Part shown: one piece after another, positions 19,601 to 28,096 of the stretch
How the letters are laid out: every line of letters begins with the position of its first letter
How positions within the stretch are numbered: the stretch's first letter is position 1
Assembly: GCF_005886535.1 (NCBI RefSeq)
Contig: NZ_PNDS01000030.1
Location: 1 to 45,273, forward strand
DNA: 45,273 nt
Reading direction: 5' to 3'
Source of the DNA: Pseudoalteromonas sp. S2755
Lineage (GTDB): Bacteria > Pseudomonadota > Gammaproteobacteria > Enterobacterales > Alteromonadaceae
Notes under the pieces: model-generated
What the model was told of the DNA's origin: nothing
The model's database searches: none
The model's input: the letters and a program-made list of their open reading frames with translations, nothing else
Made by a program: the position numbers and the translations under genes

Positions 19601-19786
19601 TGGGGCAACACAGTAGAAATGCCAATCAATCGCTGCCCTTTGGGTTCACCTAAGTGCGTTGTTCATTGTTGCTCAACTTTTGCCTAAATTACTAGGCGGC
19701 AAGTCGAGCGCCGCGACCAAAACACACTCAGGAGAACAAAAATCAAACAGCAAAGGTCAACATGCCCTATTCTTTGTATCAAATCA

Positions 19787-21685
19787 TCAGATTAAATCGC
19801 CGTATGGATTCGTTGGACAAAGCTGTATGCTTTGCTCGAACCCAGGAATGGTTAACTCTCGCTGACTTAAATTCAATTCAGACTCATCAATCATGCCATT
19901 GCCAAAACGGTAAATGAGCTCGTACTGACCATAATCGGCCGCTTGCTGATATGCAATTTGTCTTTGTGTTGTAATGGCAAGTTGTTGCTCGTAACTTGCA
20001 AACTCAGCTTGGCTATAACGCTTGCTTAGTAGCTGCTTCGTGAGCCTCGGAGAAAATACCGTTGCCGTTGCATTGTTACCACCAAAGCCCTTTGAATTTA
20101 TAAAGGCGATATCCATTGGCTCGCACTCATAGTGCTCGGTACGAATATCTAAATGCTCTGCGTGAACATCTTCAGCCACTGCATTCATCGTGGTGATCCC
20201 TGGCATAATATTGTATTCGAACACCCCAAGTGCCATCGCAAGCTGATCGCCAGATGCCGGCGCGATGGTATGACCAACATAGGCTTTTGGCGCCGCCACT
20301 TTCCAACCATTAATCGCAAAAGTTTCTGCAATTTTGTGGTAGATAAGCGACTCAGTAACCCGGTTTTGTGGTGTACTTGAACCATGTGCCAAAATAAAGC
20401 TGCGTTTTGCTAATGCCTCAGTACCTGCGATTTGCTGAGCCAACGCGACCGATTTTGCCATGGTAATATAGTTACCAGGTCCAGGTGCCGTAATCGACTT
20501 TTTCACGCCGTCGGCGTTGACATATACATCGGCCACAGAGCCCATAATCTGCGCCCCAAGCTCAAGCGCCAAGCCGTCATCCATCAAAATCGCCACTTGC
20601 GCACCTTCACCAATGGTAAAGCCACAGTTTTCTCCAAAAGGACGACTTGTTTTGCGATAATCTACATGCTCAGTACCATCAAGTTTACGCAAACCTTCTT
20701 CATTTGCGAGTGCGCCCATATTACCGAAGCCTTCAATGATCTCTGGTGTAATAGCACACTCAACGCTGGCTACAATCGCCACTCGAGTACGGCCAGCCTG
20801 AATATCATTCACTGCAGCGCGGAGGTTATATAGAAACGTCGCACAGGCACCTGATGTCGTAAATGTTGTGCCAACGCTGCCAGTAACATAAGCGTTGATA
20901 AAGTCAGTGGACATGGTGTTGAGTCCTAACGCCAACTGCTTAGTGCTTACTCGGTCGCCACGTAAACGACTACGTACTAATCCACCTAAGCCCTCATCAT
21001 TCATTTGCCCTGCCACAGAGGCGGAGTATGTGCCGATCTGATCTGGGCGAACACTATTCATCACTTTATCCCACTCAAGACCCGTTGAGCGGATAGCGTC
21101 GGTGGCAGCAAAAATCGTCGCCTGAAGGCCGCGTGGTTGGTAACGGCTGTTATACATGAGTGACGGCTCAAAGCCCGTTGGTAATTGACCTGCGGCTTTA
21201 ATTGGATTGTCTCTATAGCTATCGTGCTTAACTTCAATCTGGTCCGCAATGGTTACTTCAACCGTTTTTGGATCAAGCTCAATCACTTGCCAAGCTGCAG
21301 GAACTGGCTCTGGTAAGTCACGCTTACGACAACTGAATACTATCTTGCTGTCATCATTTGCTTTCATTGTGAGCTTTTGCTGCCAAGGAGTCGCATCTAC
21401 ATCAAAATGGTTTTTTTCAATTTTACGGATCAACGTTCCCGCTAAAATCTGCTCACCAAAACGCGACTCAATCTCCACCTCTTGAACGACTTGGTCGTTT
21501 TGGTCAATCAGCTGACCATCTTCATAACGCACTAAGTTCATTAAACTCGCAAGGCCCAAATAGGTCTCTTGTCGGTCTTTAGCATTTAGCTTATCAAGTA
21601 CAATACGTTTGTAGCCTTGATGGAAAGAGGTGCGCCCCGCGGCGTTAATCCCCCCCATTCCTACAATAATTGGCAATGCTGTCAT
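19787..21685 (-). CDS. FabY-like long beta-ketoacyl-ACP synthase
   Basis: A 632-residue condensing enzyme, about 220 residues longer than FabF or FabB. The thiolase-fold core keeps the triad: Cys281 in TTSGACATFLYN, His434 in ILAHGSSTPQ and His472 in YVGHTIAPASGD. The extra length lies in an N-terminal region (about 1-200, opening LPIIVGMGGINAAGRTSFHQ) and a 90-residue C-terminal tail. Size and layout match Pseudomonas aeruginosa PA5174/FabY, which makes acetoacetyl-ACP from acetyl-CoA and malonyl-ACP in place of FabH. That is notable because fabH is absent from the fab cluster here. It is divergent from an AraC regulator, with a palindrome ATTCGAAT (21731-21738) between them. Subfamily assignment is from memory and length, not a search. 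Confidence 0.82.
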   Translation of the reverse strand: MTALPIIVGMGGINAAGRTSFHQGYKRIVLDKLNAKDRQETYLGLASLMNLVRYEDGQLIDQNDQVVQEVEIESRFGEQILAGTLIRKIEKNHFDVDATPWQQKLTMKANDDSKIVFSCRKRDLPEPVPAAWQVIELDPKTVEVTIADQIEVKHDSYRDNPIKAAGQLPTGFEPSLMYNSRYQPRGLQATIFAATDAIRSTGLEWDKVMNSVRPDQIGTYSASVAGQMNDEGLGGLVRSRLRGDRVSTKQLALGLNTMSTDFINAYVTGSVGTTFTTSGACATFLYNLRAAVNDIQAGRTRVAIVASVECAITPEIIEGFGNMGALANEEGLRKLDGTEHVDYRKTSRPFGENCGFTIGEGAQVAILMDDGLALELGAQIMGSVADVYVNADGVKKSITAPGPGNYITMAKSVALAQQIAGTEALAKRSFILAHGSSTPQNRVTESLIYHKIAETFAINGWKVAAPKAYVGHTIAPASGDQLAMALGVFEYNIMPGITTMNAVAEDVHAEHLDIRTEHYECEPMDIAFINSKGFGGNNATATVFSPRLTKQLLSKRYSQAEFASYEQQLAITTQRQIAYQQAADYGQYELIYRFGNGMIDESELNLSQRELTIPGFEQSIQLCPTNPYGDLI

Positions 21686-21802
21686 GTCGTTCCTACTTCT
21701 GAACTAAGATAATGACTTGATTTTAATTGCATTCGAATTTAAGTTTTTACAAAATACGCCACACATAAATCATTTTTCGCCAAAACAAAGAGGTCGGAGC
21801 AG

Positions 21803-22795
21803 ATGAGATCCTGTACCAAGGTCGCCATTGTGCTTTACAAGCATATGCTCGTTACCAGTGTCACCTTACCGCTGGAGATGCTCAAAGCCGGACAAGCCTT
21901 TGCTAAAGTACATTTAAAAGAGGCTTATGTTCCTTTAGAAGTTCTCCTTTGCAGCAGCCAAGGCGAGGCAGTCAAGGCCGATAATTACATGAGGCTTGAG
22001 GCACAAAGTGACGTTAGCTCATTACCTTTATATGACTACATTATTGTGCCAAGCATATGGCGAAACCCAAGGCCAATTGTAAGACAAAACCAAGCGCTGA
22101 GTGAGTCGCTTGCGGATGCATGGGACGCTGGAAGCACACTGATTGGTGTTGGCACGGGTGTTTGCTTTTTAGCAAGTTCTGGCCTGCTTGATGGGCATTC
22201 GGCAACGACCCACTGGCATTTTGCCAAACAATTTTCTCAGCTATATCCCAATGTTGAGTTAAAACCGGATTACTTTATCACGCAATCAGAGCGGATCTAC
22301 ACTGTAGCCAGCTTAAATGCGCTGGCCGATGTAATTGTTCATATTATTGAGTTACTATACGGGATAGAAGCCGCACACCATGTGCAGCAAAACTTTTCTC
22401 ATGAAATTCGTAAGCCTTACGAAGAACAGCGCTACTTAGAGGGTGCTGTGGACCGTCATGCTGATGAGCAAATCGCTGCAATTCAATTTTGGCTGAAAAA
22501 TAATGCCGCATCGGAAATCTCTTTACCCACTGTCGCGGCGCAATTTGATTTGAGCTATCGCACCTTTAACCGCCGCTTTAAACAAGCAACAGGACAAACC
22601 GCCGTTGCCTACTTACAACAGGTGCGTATTGAGATGTGCAAAGAGCTGCTCGCGAGCAGTAACCTCTCCATTCAAGATATTGCCCTTGCTTGTGGATTTA
22701 ATTCACAAGGGCAATTAAGCAGAGTATTTCGGCAATTAATGGGAAAATCACCAAGCACATACAGGGCAATAGTAAGAAAGAAATTATTCTCGTAG
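21803..22795 (+). CDS. GlxA-type AraC-family transcriptional regulator
   Basis: A 330-residue regulator with an N-terminal DJ-1/PfpI-like (glutamine-amidotransferase-like) sensor domain at about residues 5-185. A C-terminal AraC/XylS domain covers about 225-325 with two helix-turn-helix motifs (LPTVAAQFDLSYRTFNRRFK and IQDIALACGFNSQGQLSRVF). An RBS (GGTCGGAG) precedes the ATG. The 117-base divergent gap to the FabY-like gene suggests that it controls that gene or itself. The ligand is unknown; the sensor domain's nucleophile region reads GVGTGVCFLASSG and keeps a cysteine. Confidence 0.9.
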   Translation: MRSCTKVAIVLYKHMLVTSVTLPLEMLKAGQAFAKVHLKEAYVPLEVLLCSSQGEAVKADNYMRLEAQSDVSSLPLYDYIIVPSIWRNPRPIVRQNQALSESLADAWDAGSTLIGVGTGVCFLASSGLLDGHSATTHWHFAKQFSQLYPNVELKPDYFITQSERIYTVASLNALADVIVHIIELLYGIEAAHHVQQNFSHEIRKPYEEQRYLEGAVDRHADEQIAAIQFWLKNNAASEISLPTVAAQFDLSYRTFNRRFKQATGQTAVAYLQQVRIEMCKELLASSNLSIQDIALACGFNSQGQLSRVFRQLMGKSPSTYRAIVRKKLFS

Positions 22796-22834
22796 TAAGA
22801 CTAGGGAGGACAGCGCTTGATTAGCATTTCTTCT

Positions 22835-22976
22835 CAAGGATGTGGGGTAAGGTGACTTTGCAGGAGCACAAAGTCTTTATCGCCTGACTCACATAGAGTA
22901 ACTATGCTACGCAGGCTCCACCCTGTATAAATACCAATCAAACTGCTGCAAAAACAAACTTGAAAGATAAACAGGC
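22835..22976 (-). repeat. Structured repeat family B, right copy
   Basis: Inverted copy of 19459-19600, 131/142 identical. In the central hairpin the two differences fall in the loop (ttgtt versus ttact) while the catag/ctatg stem is kept, which is mild evidence that the folded form matters. It lies between the converging AraC gene and the GreAB-C-like gene and brackets the FabY/AraC pair with the left copy. Confidence 0.88.
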
Positions 22977-22992
22977 TCTAAATAAAACCACT

Positions 22993-23469
22993 CTACAGTA
23001 TTTGCATCACAGTTAACGTTTGCTGTTGGCCTTTGAAGAAAAACGAAATATCTTCGTCTACGGTTAACCCTTTTAGCCGCTTGCCAAGGGGGGCATCAAA
23101 CGTTAACACCAGCACAGGTGTTTCTTTAGTTTGGATTTTTAACCCGCCTTCGCAAGGTGCAAAATAGAACCAATGACAATCGCCCTGCTCGTCTTCAATT
23201 TCAACTAATGCATTATGTGTGATTATATTACCCACAGCTAAAGTCAATTGATTGAATATCGTTTGTTTTGCCAAATGCATGGCATCAACGCGTTCACTTT
23301 GTCCTTCGGCTAAATAGCCATACTCGATACTCAACGAGTCGTATTGTGTTTCGGCTGCACTTTGTTCATGGGTAGCGTCAGCACGTGCACTGTTTGCCGC
23401 TTCGGTGGCTTCAATCAGCTTTTGTTCAAGTGCAAACTTGAGATATTCGATAAAAACAGATTTATTCAT
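22993..23469 (-). CDS. GreA/GreB C-terminal-domain-like protein
   Basis: A 158-residue protein. An N-terminal helical part (about 1-75, Ala- and Glu-rich) resembles the coiled coil of Gre factors. The C-terminal half (about 80-158) looks like the GreAB-C / Rnk FKBP-like fold: GNIITHNALVEIEDEQGDCH, then a stretch ending LGKRLKGLTVDEDISF. True GreA and GreB have two acidic residues at the coiled-coil tip (the DYSEN-like region); the loop here, SARADATHEQSAAE, is not an obvious match, so cleavage-stimulating activity is doubtful. Its start overlaps the lipoprotein stop by four bases (ATGA), so the two are translationally coupled. Function unknown. Confidence 0.7.
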   Translation of the reverse strand: MNKSVFIEYLKFALEQKLIEATEAANSARADATHEQSAAETQYDSLSIEYGYLAEGQSERVDAMHLAKQTIFNQLTLAVGNIITHNALVEIEDEQGDCHWFYFAPCEGGLKIQTKETPVLVLTFDAPLGKRLKGLTVDEDISFFFKGQQQTLTVMQIL

Positions 23470-23900
23470 TGGTAGTTTACAGCTATTGGATGACTGGTAG
23501 TAACAGACTGGCCGTTAACGGTTAGCGCTAAACGCAAAATCCAACGCATAGCCTTATCCGTGCATACACCGACCATGGTTTTTGCTATCAGTGTATTTTT
23601 GTCAAAGAACACCGGGATTCTCCCCATATTCATATTTTCTCCCTCAAGCCATGCCGAGACGACCTCTACTTTAGTCGCACTTTTTAGCCCAATGGTAAAT
23701 TCTGTTTCAGGTTGAACCAGCTCTGAGCCCAGATAAATCTGCACTTGTGGGGTTAAATCACAGGGCGCTGAAAAATTACAGACATTTCTTGTTACTGAAC
23801 TTTCACTTTTTTCTGAACTTTCATGTATAATAGTAGTCGGGTCTGAACAGGCCACGAGGAAAACACCTAGCAACCCGATTGTTAATTGCTTTGCAATCAT
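23466..23900 (-). CDS. Uncharacterised lipoprotein next to ccoN
   Basis: A 144-residue protein if started at ATG 23900 (MIAKQLTIGLLGVFLVACSD). This gives a clean lipoprotein signal with lipobox LVAC; the open frame extends upstream to 24068, but that part looks non-coding. The mature part has a Ser/Glu-rich linker, then a beta-rich domain with cysteines in NVCNFSAPCDL and GVCTDKAM and a Met-containing motif GENMNMGRIPVFF. Such Met and Cys content in the periplasm fits metal (copper) handling or oxidase assembly, but this is inference. It is divergent from ccoN and overlaps the next gene by ATGA. I do not recognise the family. Confidence 0.65.
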   Translation of the reverse strand: MIAKQLTIGLLGVFLVACSDPTTIIHESSEKSESSVTRNVCNFSAPCDLTPQVQIYLGSELVQPETEFTIGLKSATKVEVVSAWLEGENMNMGRIPVFFDKNTLIAKTMVGVCTDKAMRWILRLALTVNGQSVTTSHPIAVNYQ

Positions 23901-24206
23901 GAGGGATTTACCGTCACTTCTGAATCCTGCGCAGTGTACGCAAGTTTCAGGGCAAATGCTAGGTTGTTTAAGAAGCGAACAAAAAGCGTGTGAAAACTTG
24001 ATTGATGTCATAATTTTAGGCGTTTTAGGTATCTTTTCATAAGCAAAAAAATTATCATTTCCTCGCAAAAATAAAGGTTTCTCGGGCTGGTTAGGTTTTT
24101 ACTCATCTTTTGAGTTAAAACATGACGGGCCTGAAGAAATATAACTAGGGCCTGTAATTCAGGTAATTCATTTCTAATCGCAATAAATTGCAGCGGAATC
24201 CAGAAA

Positions 24207-25640
24207 ATGAGCCAAACAGTAGCATCACAAACTGAGTACAATTATAAAGTTGTACGCCAATTCGCTATCATGACAGTGATTTGGGGCATTGTTGGCATGG
24301 GTGTAGGTGTATTTATCGCAGCGCAACTTGCGTGGCCTGCGTTAAACTTCGACATTCCATGGTTAACTTACTCTAGACTTCGTCCGTTACACACGAACGC
24401 AGTAATCTTTGCATTTGGTACAAGTGCACTATTTGCAACCTCTTACTATGTTGTTCAGCGCACGTGTCAAACGCGCCTGTTCTCTGACAAACTTGCCGCA
24501 TTTACCTTCTGGGGTTGGCAAGCCATCATCGTATCTGCGGCTATCACGCTTCCTCTAGGTATTACTTCTTCAAAAGAATACGCTGAACTTGAGTGGCCAA
24601 TTGATATCGCAATCGCGGTAGTATGGGTTACTTATGCTGTCGTATTCTTTGGTACTCTTATCAAGCGTAAAGTGTCACACATCTATGTAGCAAACTGGTT
24701 CTACGCTGGTTTCATTATCACTGTTGCAGTACTTCACATTGTAAACAGTATGGCTATTCCTGTATCACTTACTAAATCTTATTCAATCTACGCAGGTGCA
24801 GTAGATGCGATGGTTCAGTGGTGGTATGGTCACAACGCAGTCGGTTTCCTACTTACCGCTGGTTTCTTAGGTATGATGTACTACTTCGTACCAAAACAAG
24901 CAGGTCGTCCAGTGTACTCTTACCGTCTATCGGTTGTTCACTTCTGGGCTCTTGTTTCTCTATATATTTGGGCAGGTCCCCACCACCTTCACTACACAGC
25001 ACTACCTGATTGGACACAGTCTTTAGGTATGGTGATGTCAGTTATCCTATTCGTTCCTTCTTGGGGCGGTATGATCAACGGTATCATGACGTTGTCAGGT
25101 GCTTGGCACAAACTGCGTACTGACCCAGTACTGCGCTTCTTAGTTGTATCTCTATCTTTCTACGGTATGTCTACGTTCGAAGGCCCAATGATGGCTATTA
25201 AGTCTGTAAATGCCCTTTCACACTACACAGACTGGACTGTAGGTCACGTACACTCAGGTGCACTAGGCTGGGTTGCGATGATTTCTATCGGTGCAATTTA
25301 CCACCTAATCCCAGCCCTATTTGGTCACGGTAACATGTATAGTATCAAGCTAGTTAACACGCATTTCTGGCTACATACAGTAGGTGTTGTGCTTTATATC
25401 GTTGCAATGTGGATCTCTGGTGTTATGCAAGGCCTAATGTGGCGTGCGGTAAATGCTGACGGTACATTGATGTATAGCTTTGTTCAGTCACTAGAAGCTT
25501 CTAAGCCTTTCTATATCATGCGATTCCTAGGCGGTGTATTCATCGTAGTTGGTATGCTGGTAATGGCTTACAACGTATTCCGTACGGTTACTGCAAAAAG
25601 TGGTCAACTTGCCACTGATGCAAACCCGCAAGTGGCTTAA
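24207..25640 (+). CDS. ccoN: cbb3-type cytochrome c oxidase subunit I
   Basis: A 477-residue catalytic subunit with about 12 membrane helices that binds low-spin heme b and the heme b3-CuB centre, reducing oxygen at very low concentration. Conserved histidine sites include [10 protein letters not shown] (low-spin heme), [10 protein letters not shown] (CuB and cross-linked tyrosine region), [13 protein letters not shown] (CuB pair) and [11 protein letters not shown] (heme ligands). Length is typical. It starts the ccoNOQP operon, with ccoO 12 bases downstream. Codon use is even and strongly biased, as expected for an abundant protein. FNR, encoded 6 kb downstream, is the usual regulator; I found no convincing FNR box just upstream. 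Confidence 0.97.
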   Translation: MSQTVASQTEYNYKVVRQFAIMTVIWGIVGMGVGVFIAAQLAWPALNFDIPWLTYSRLRPLHTNAVIFAFGTSALFATSYYVVQRTCQTRLFSDKLAAFTFWGWQAIIVSAAITLPLGITSSKEYAELEWPIDIAIAVVWVTYAVVFFGTLIKRKVSHIYVANWFYAGFIITVAVLHIVNSMAIPVSLTKSYSIYAGAVDAMVQWWYGHNAVGFLLTAGFLGMMYYFVPKQAGRPVYSYRLSVVHFWALVSLYIWAGPHHLHYTALPDWTQSLGMVMSVILFVPSWGGMINGIMTLSGAWHKLRTDPVLRFLVVSLSFYGMSTFEGPMMAIKSVNALSHYTDWTVGHVHSGALGWVAMISIGAIYHLIPALFGHGNMYSIKLVNTHFWLHTVGVVLYIVAMWISGVMQGLMWRAVNADGTLMYSFVQSLEASKPFYIMRFLGGVFIVVGMLVMAYNVFRTVTAKSGQLATDANPQVA

Positions 25641-25652
25641 GGGGTATTGAGT

Positions 25653-26327
25653 ATGAGCAATAATAACTCAACAAACAAACACGAAATCGTTGAAAAGAAC
25701 GTTGGCCTGATGGCTATCCTAACGGTATTCGCGATTAGCTTCGGTGCACTAGTTGAAATTACTCCTCTAATGTTCCAAAAAGATACCACTCAGCCAGTAG
25801 AAGGCTTACGACCACTTACTGCGCTTGAAATGGAAGGCCGCGACATTTATGTTCGTGAGGGTTGTTACAACTGTCACTCACAAATGGTTCGTCCATTCCG
25901 TGATGAAGTTGAACGCTATGGCCACTACTCTGTAGCCGGTGAATCTGTATGGGATCACCCATTCCAGTGGGGTTCTAAGCGTACAGGTCCTGATTTGGCA
26001 CGTGTTGGTCAGCGTTACTCTGACGACTGGCACTACGCACACTTAATGGATCCTCGCTCGGTGGTACCTGAGTCAAACATGCCAGGCTATCCTTGGCTTG
26101 ATAGCACTAAAGTAGATACCACTTATACTCTGAAAAAATTACAAGTGTTCCGTGATGCATTTGGTATTGATAAGTCATCAGACCGCTACAATGGCAAAGG
26201 CTACGGTGATGATGCTGAACTGCAAGCGCAAGTGGATGAAATCCACGCGATGAACGGTGGCGAAGGTGCAACAGAAATGCAAGCACTTATCGCTTACTTA
26301 CAACAACTTGGCACACATTTGAAGTAA
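25653..26327 (+). CDS. ccoO: cbb3 oxidase subunit II, monoheme cytochrome c
   Basis: A 224-residue membrane-anchored cytochrome with one N-terminal helix (about 16-37) and a c-type heme site CYNCH at residues 71-75. The flanking segment [15 protein letters not shown] is strongly conserved in CcoO, and the axial Met is in SNMPGYPW. I prefer ATG 25653 ([10 protein letters not shown]), with AAGGGG upstream; a TTG two codons earlier is possible. It passes electrons from CcoP to CcoN. Confidence 0.96.
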   Translation: MSNNNSTNKHEIVEKNVGLMAILTVFAISFGALVEITPLMFQKDTTQPVEGLRPLTALEMEGRDIYVREGCYNCHSQMVRPFRDEVERYGHYSVAGESVWDHPFQWGSKRTGPDLARVGQRYSDDWHYAHLMDPRSVVPESNMPGYPWLDSTKVDTTYTLKKLQVFRDAFGIDKSSDRYNGKGYGDDAELQAQVDEIHAMNGGEGATEMQALIAYLQQLGTHLK

Positions 26328-26332
26328 TTGTT

Positions 26333-26518
26333 ATGGATTACGGCACATACAGAGGCATTTTGACTCTGGTAATTTTGGTACTGTTTATAGTGATTGTTGT
26401 ATGGGCATATAGCAAGCGGTCTAAGCGCCGTTTCGACGACGCTGCTAATGCCATTTTTGAAGATGAAAAAAAACACAACAACACTATCTCTAACGAGGAA
26501 AAGGAGTCTGAAAAATGA
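26333..26518 (+). CDS. ccoQ: cbb3 oxidase small subunit CcoQ
   Basis: A 61-residue protein with a single membrane helix (about residues 8-27), then a basic patch SKRSKRRFDDAA and a charged tail. This is the normal form of CcoQ/FixQ, which stabilises the oxidase complex. It follows ccoO by 5 bases, and its stop overlaps the ccoP start (ATGA). Confidence 0.92.
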   Translation: MDYGTYRGILTLVILVLFIVIVVWAYSKRSKRRFDDAANAIFEDEKKHNNTISNEEKESEK

Positions 26519-27480
26519 CTAGCTTTTGGAGTATTTGGGTTATCGTACTAACCCTAGCGTGTCTAGCTCTGATTTTCGGCCTGCTGATTTGGAACCTGAA
26601 AAACTACACAGGTGTCAAAGAAGGCGAAAGCTGTGGTCACGAGTTCGACGGAATTGAGGAATTAAATAATCCACTACCAAAGTGGTGGACTTACATGTTC
26701 TTCGCGACTTTTGTTTGGTCAGTATATTATCTTGCTGCTTACCCAGGTCTTGGTAACTTTAAAGGCTTCTTGAACTGGACGAGCTCTAACCAAGGTATTA
26801 CTACCTTGGAAGAGTCTAAGAAAGCGGTTGCTGAAGCACATGAAAATGGCCAGTGGGTACAGCTTGATAAAGAAGTCGAAGCAGCTGAAGCTCGCTTTGG
26901 TCCTATCTTCCAAGAATTTGCAAAACAAGACGTACTTGCACTTGCAAAAAATGAAGAAGCCCTTGAAATCGGTCAGCGGTTATTCTCGCAAAACTGTGCT
27001 CAGTGCCATGGCTCTGATGCTCGTGGTGGCTCAGGCTTTCCTAACCTAACTGATAATGACTGGTTATATGGCGGCACGCCAGACGCAATTAAAGCGACAT
27101 TACTTCACGGTCGTGTTGCCGCAATGCCTGGTTGGCAAGATGCACTTGGTGATCAAGGCATAAAGGAAATGACCGCTTATGTACTAAGCCTTTCTGGACG
27201 AACTGTTAACCAAAAAGATGCTGATGCTGGTAAAGCTAAGTTTGCAATGTGTGCAGCTTGTCATGGTATGGATGGTAAAGGTTCTGTTGCACATAATCTA
27301 CCATTTGGTGCACCGAACTTAACCGACAATATCTGGCTATACGGTGGTTCTCAGCGTGCAGTTGAAGACACACTTCGCCATGGTCGTGCAGGTGTAATGC
27401 CAGCATGGAAAGATATCTTAGGTGAAGATAAAGTACACCTTCTAACAGCGTATGTTTATAGCTTGTCACAAGACCAATAG
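26515..27480 (+). CDS. ccoP: cbb3 oxidase subunit III, diheme cytochrome c
   Basis: A 321-residue membrane-anchored diheme cytochrome. Two N-terminal helices lie at about 5-28 and 57-77. Heme sites are CAQCH at 161-165 and CAACH at 246-250, with axial methionines in AAMPGW (about 204) and GVMPAW (about 295). It receives electrons from soluble cytochrome c. It is translationally coupled to ccoQ and ends the structural operon in front of an intrinsic terminator. Confidence 0.97.
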   Translation: MTSFWSIWVIVLTLACLALIFGLLIWNLKNYTGVKEGESCGHEFDGIEELNNPLPKWWTYMFFATFVWSVYYLAAYPGLGNFKGFLNWTSSNQGITTLEESKKAVAEAHENGQWVQLDKEVEAAEARFGPIFQEFAKQDVLALAKNEEALEIGQRLFSQNCAQCHGSDARGGSGFPNLTDNDWLYGGTPDAIKATLLHGRVAAMPGWQDALGDQGIKEMTAYVLSLSGRTVNQKDADAGKAKFAMCAACHGMDGKGSVAHNLPFGAPNLTDNIWLYGGSQRAVEDTLRHGRAGVMPAWKDILGEDKVHLLTAYVYSLSQDQ

Positions 27481-27509
27481 GCCTCGCTTTTAGAACATTA
27501 TTTGAGATC

Positions 27510-27540
27510 AAAAAAGCCTCCATTTGGAGGCTTTTTTTTA
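27510..27540 (+). terminator. Rho-independent terminator after ccoNOQP
   Basis: The arms aaaaaagcctcc and ggaggctttttttt with a 4-base loop attt form a textbook terminator about 30 bases after the ccoP stop. It separates the structural genes from the assembly genes. The A-rich left arm would let it work in both directions. Confidence 0.93.
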
Positions 27541-27598
27541 GGTATTTACCGCAATTTACGGTAGAATATGGGCAAGTTTTATAGCCATGTGAGCAACT

Positions 27599-28090
27599 AT
27601 GAACCCTACCCCTTGGTATAAGAATTTTTGGCCTTGGTTTTTAATTTTTTTCCCACTCGTTACTGTTGTTGCCTGTGTTTTCCTCATTACATTTGCAGTC
27701 GGTAATGGCCCAGATATGGTCGTTGATGACTACTACAAAAAAGGTAAAGCAATCAATCTAGAGTTGAGTAAGTTTGATAAAGCAAAAGCGCTCTATTTAC
27801 ATGGTGACCTGCAAGTAGCAGAGCAGAAAGTCATCTTTAAGTTTACTAAGGGCGATGCTTCTAAAGTTCACGCATTAAAGCTCTCTTTTTATCACCGTAC
27901 TATTGAGAAATACGATTTTACAGTCACGCTGACTAAAAACGCCAGCGGTGAGTTTACGGGCTTATTTGATGAACCACATAGCGGTGCATTTACCGTATTT
28001 ATAGAACCAATGGACAACAGTTGGAAAATGAAAGAAAAGATCCAACTGCCTCATGATGGTATTATCGCGGTCACTCCACAGTATAAGTAA
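27599..28090 (+). CDS. ccoH: FixH/CcoH family oxidase assembly protein
   Basis: A 163-residue protein with one N-terminal membrane helix (about 12-35) and a periplasmic beta-rich domain. The segment GPDMVVDDYYKKGKAINLEL after the helix is the FixH hallmark. CcoH is needed for stable cbb3 assembly. It is followed six bases later by ccoI, forming the ccoHIS assembly operon. The usual ccoG (an iron-sulfur cupric reductase) is not present between ccoP and ccoH. Confidence 0.9.
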   Translation: MNPTPWYKNFWPWFLIFFPLVTVVACVFLITFAVGNGPDMVVDDYYKKGKAINLELSKFDKAKALYLHGDLQVAEQKVIFKFTKGDASKVHALKLSFYHRTIEKYDFTVTLTKNASGEFTGLFDEPHSGAFTVFIEPMDNSWKMKEKIQLPHDGIIAVTPQYK

Positions 28091-28096
28091 GCTGCC

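Larger units (their letters stand above)
19061..19786. other. 726-base intergenic region rich in mobile and repeat remnants
   Basis: No intact gene lies between frmB and the FabY-like gene. From left to right it contains an IS200/IS605 remnant with end hairpins (about 19109-19399), a terminator reading leftwards (19415-19441) and one copy of structured repeat family B (19459-19600). About 185 bases follow in which I see only a small hairpin (gcct at 19681-19684 with aggc at 19693-19696). A 68-codon open frame at 19659-19865 is judged to be chance. Confidence 0.85.

Noticed and set aside
19659..19865. 68-codon plus-strand frame beside the FabY-like gene
   Set aside because: It overlaps the end of the FabY-like gene, has no RBS, and its product resembles no family.
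24005..24025. Possible FNR box upstream of ccoN (TTGAT-tgat-gtcat)
   Set aside because: Only the first half-site matches the consensus and it lies about 190 bases before ccoN, so it is too weak to call.
23901..24068. N-terminal extension of the lipoprotein frame
   Set aside because: The 56 extra residues would bury the lipoprotein signal peptide; the start at 23900 gives a normal signal sequence.
24008..24241. 77-codon minus-strand frame across the ccoN start region
   Set aside because: It overlaps the ccoN start on the opposite strand and has no domain; the region is better seen as the promoter region of the two divergent units.
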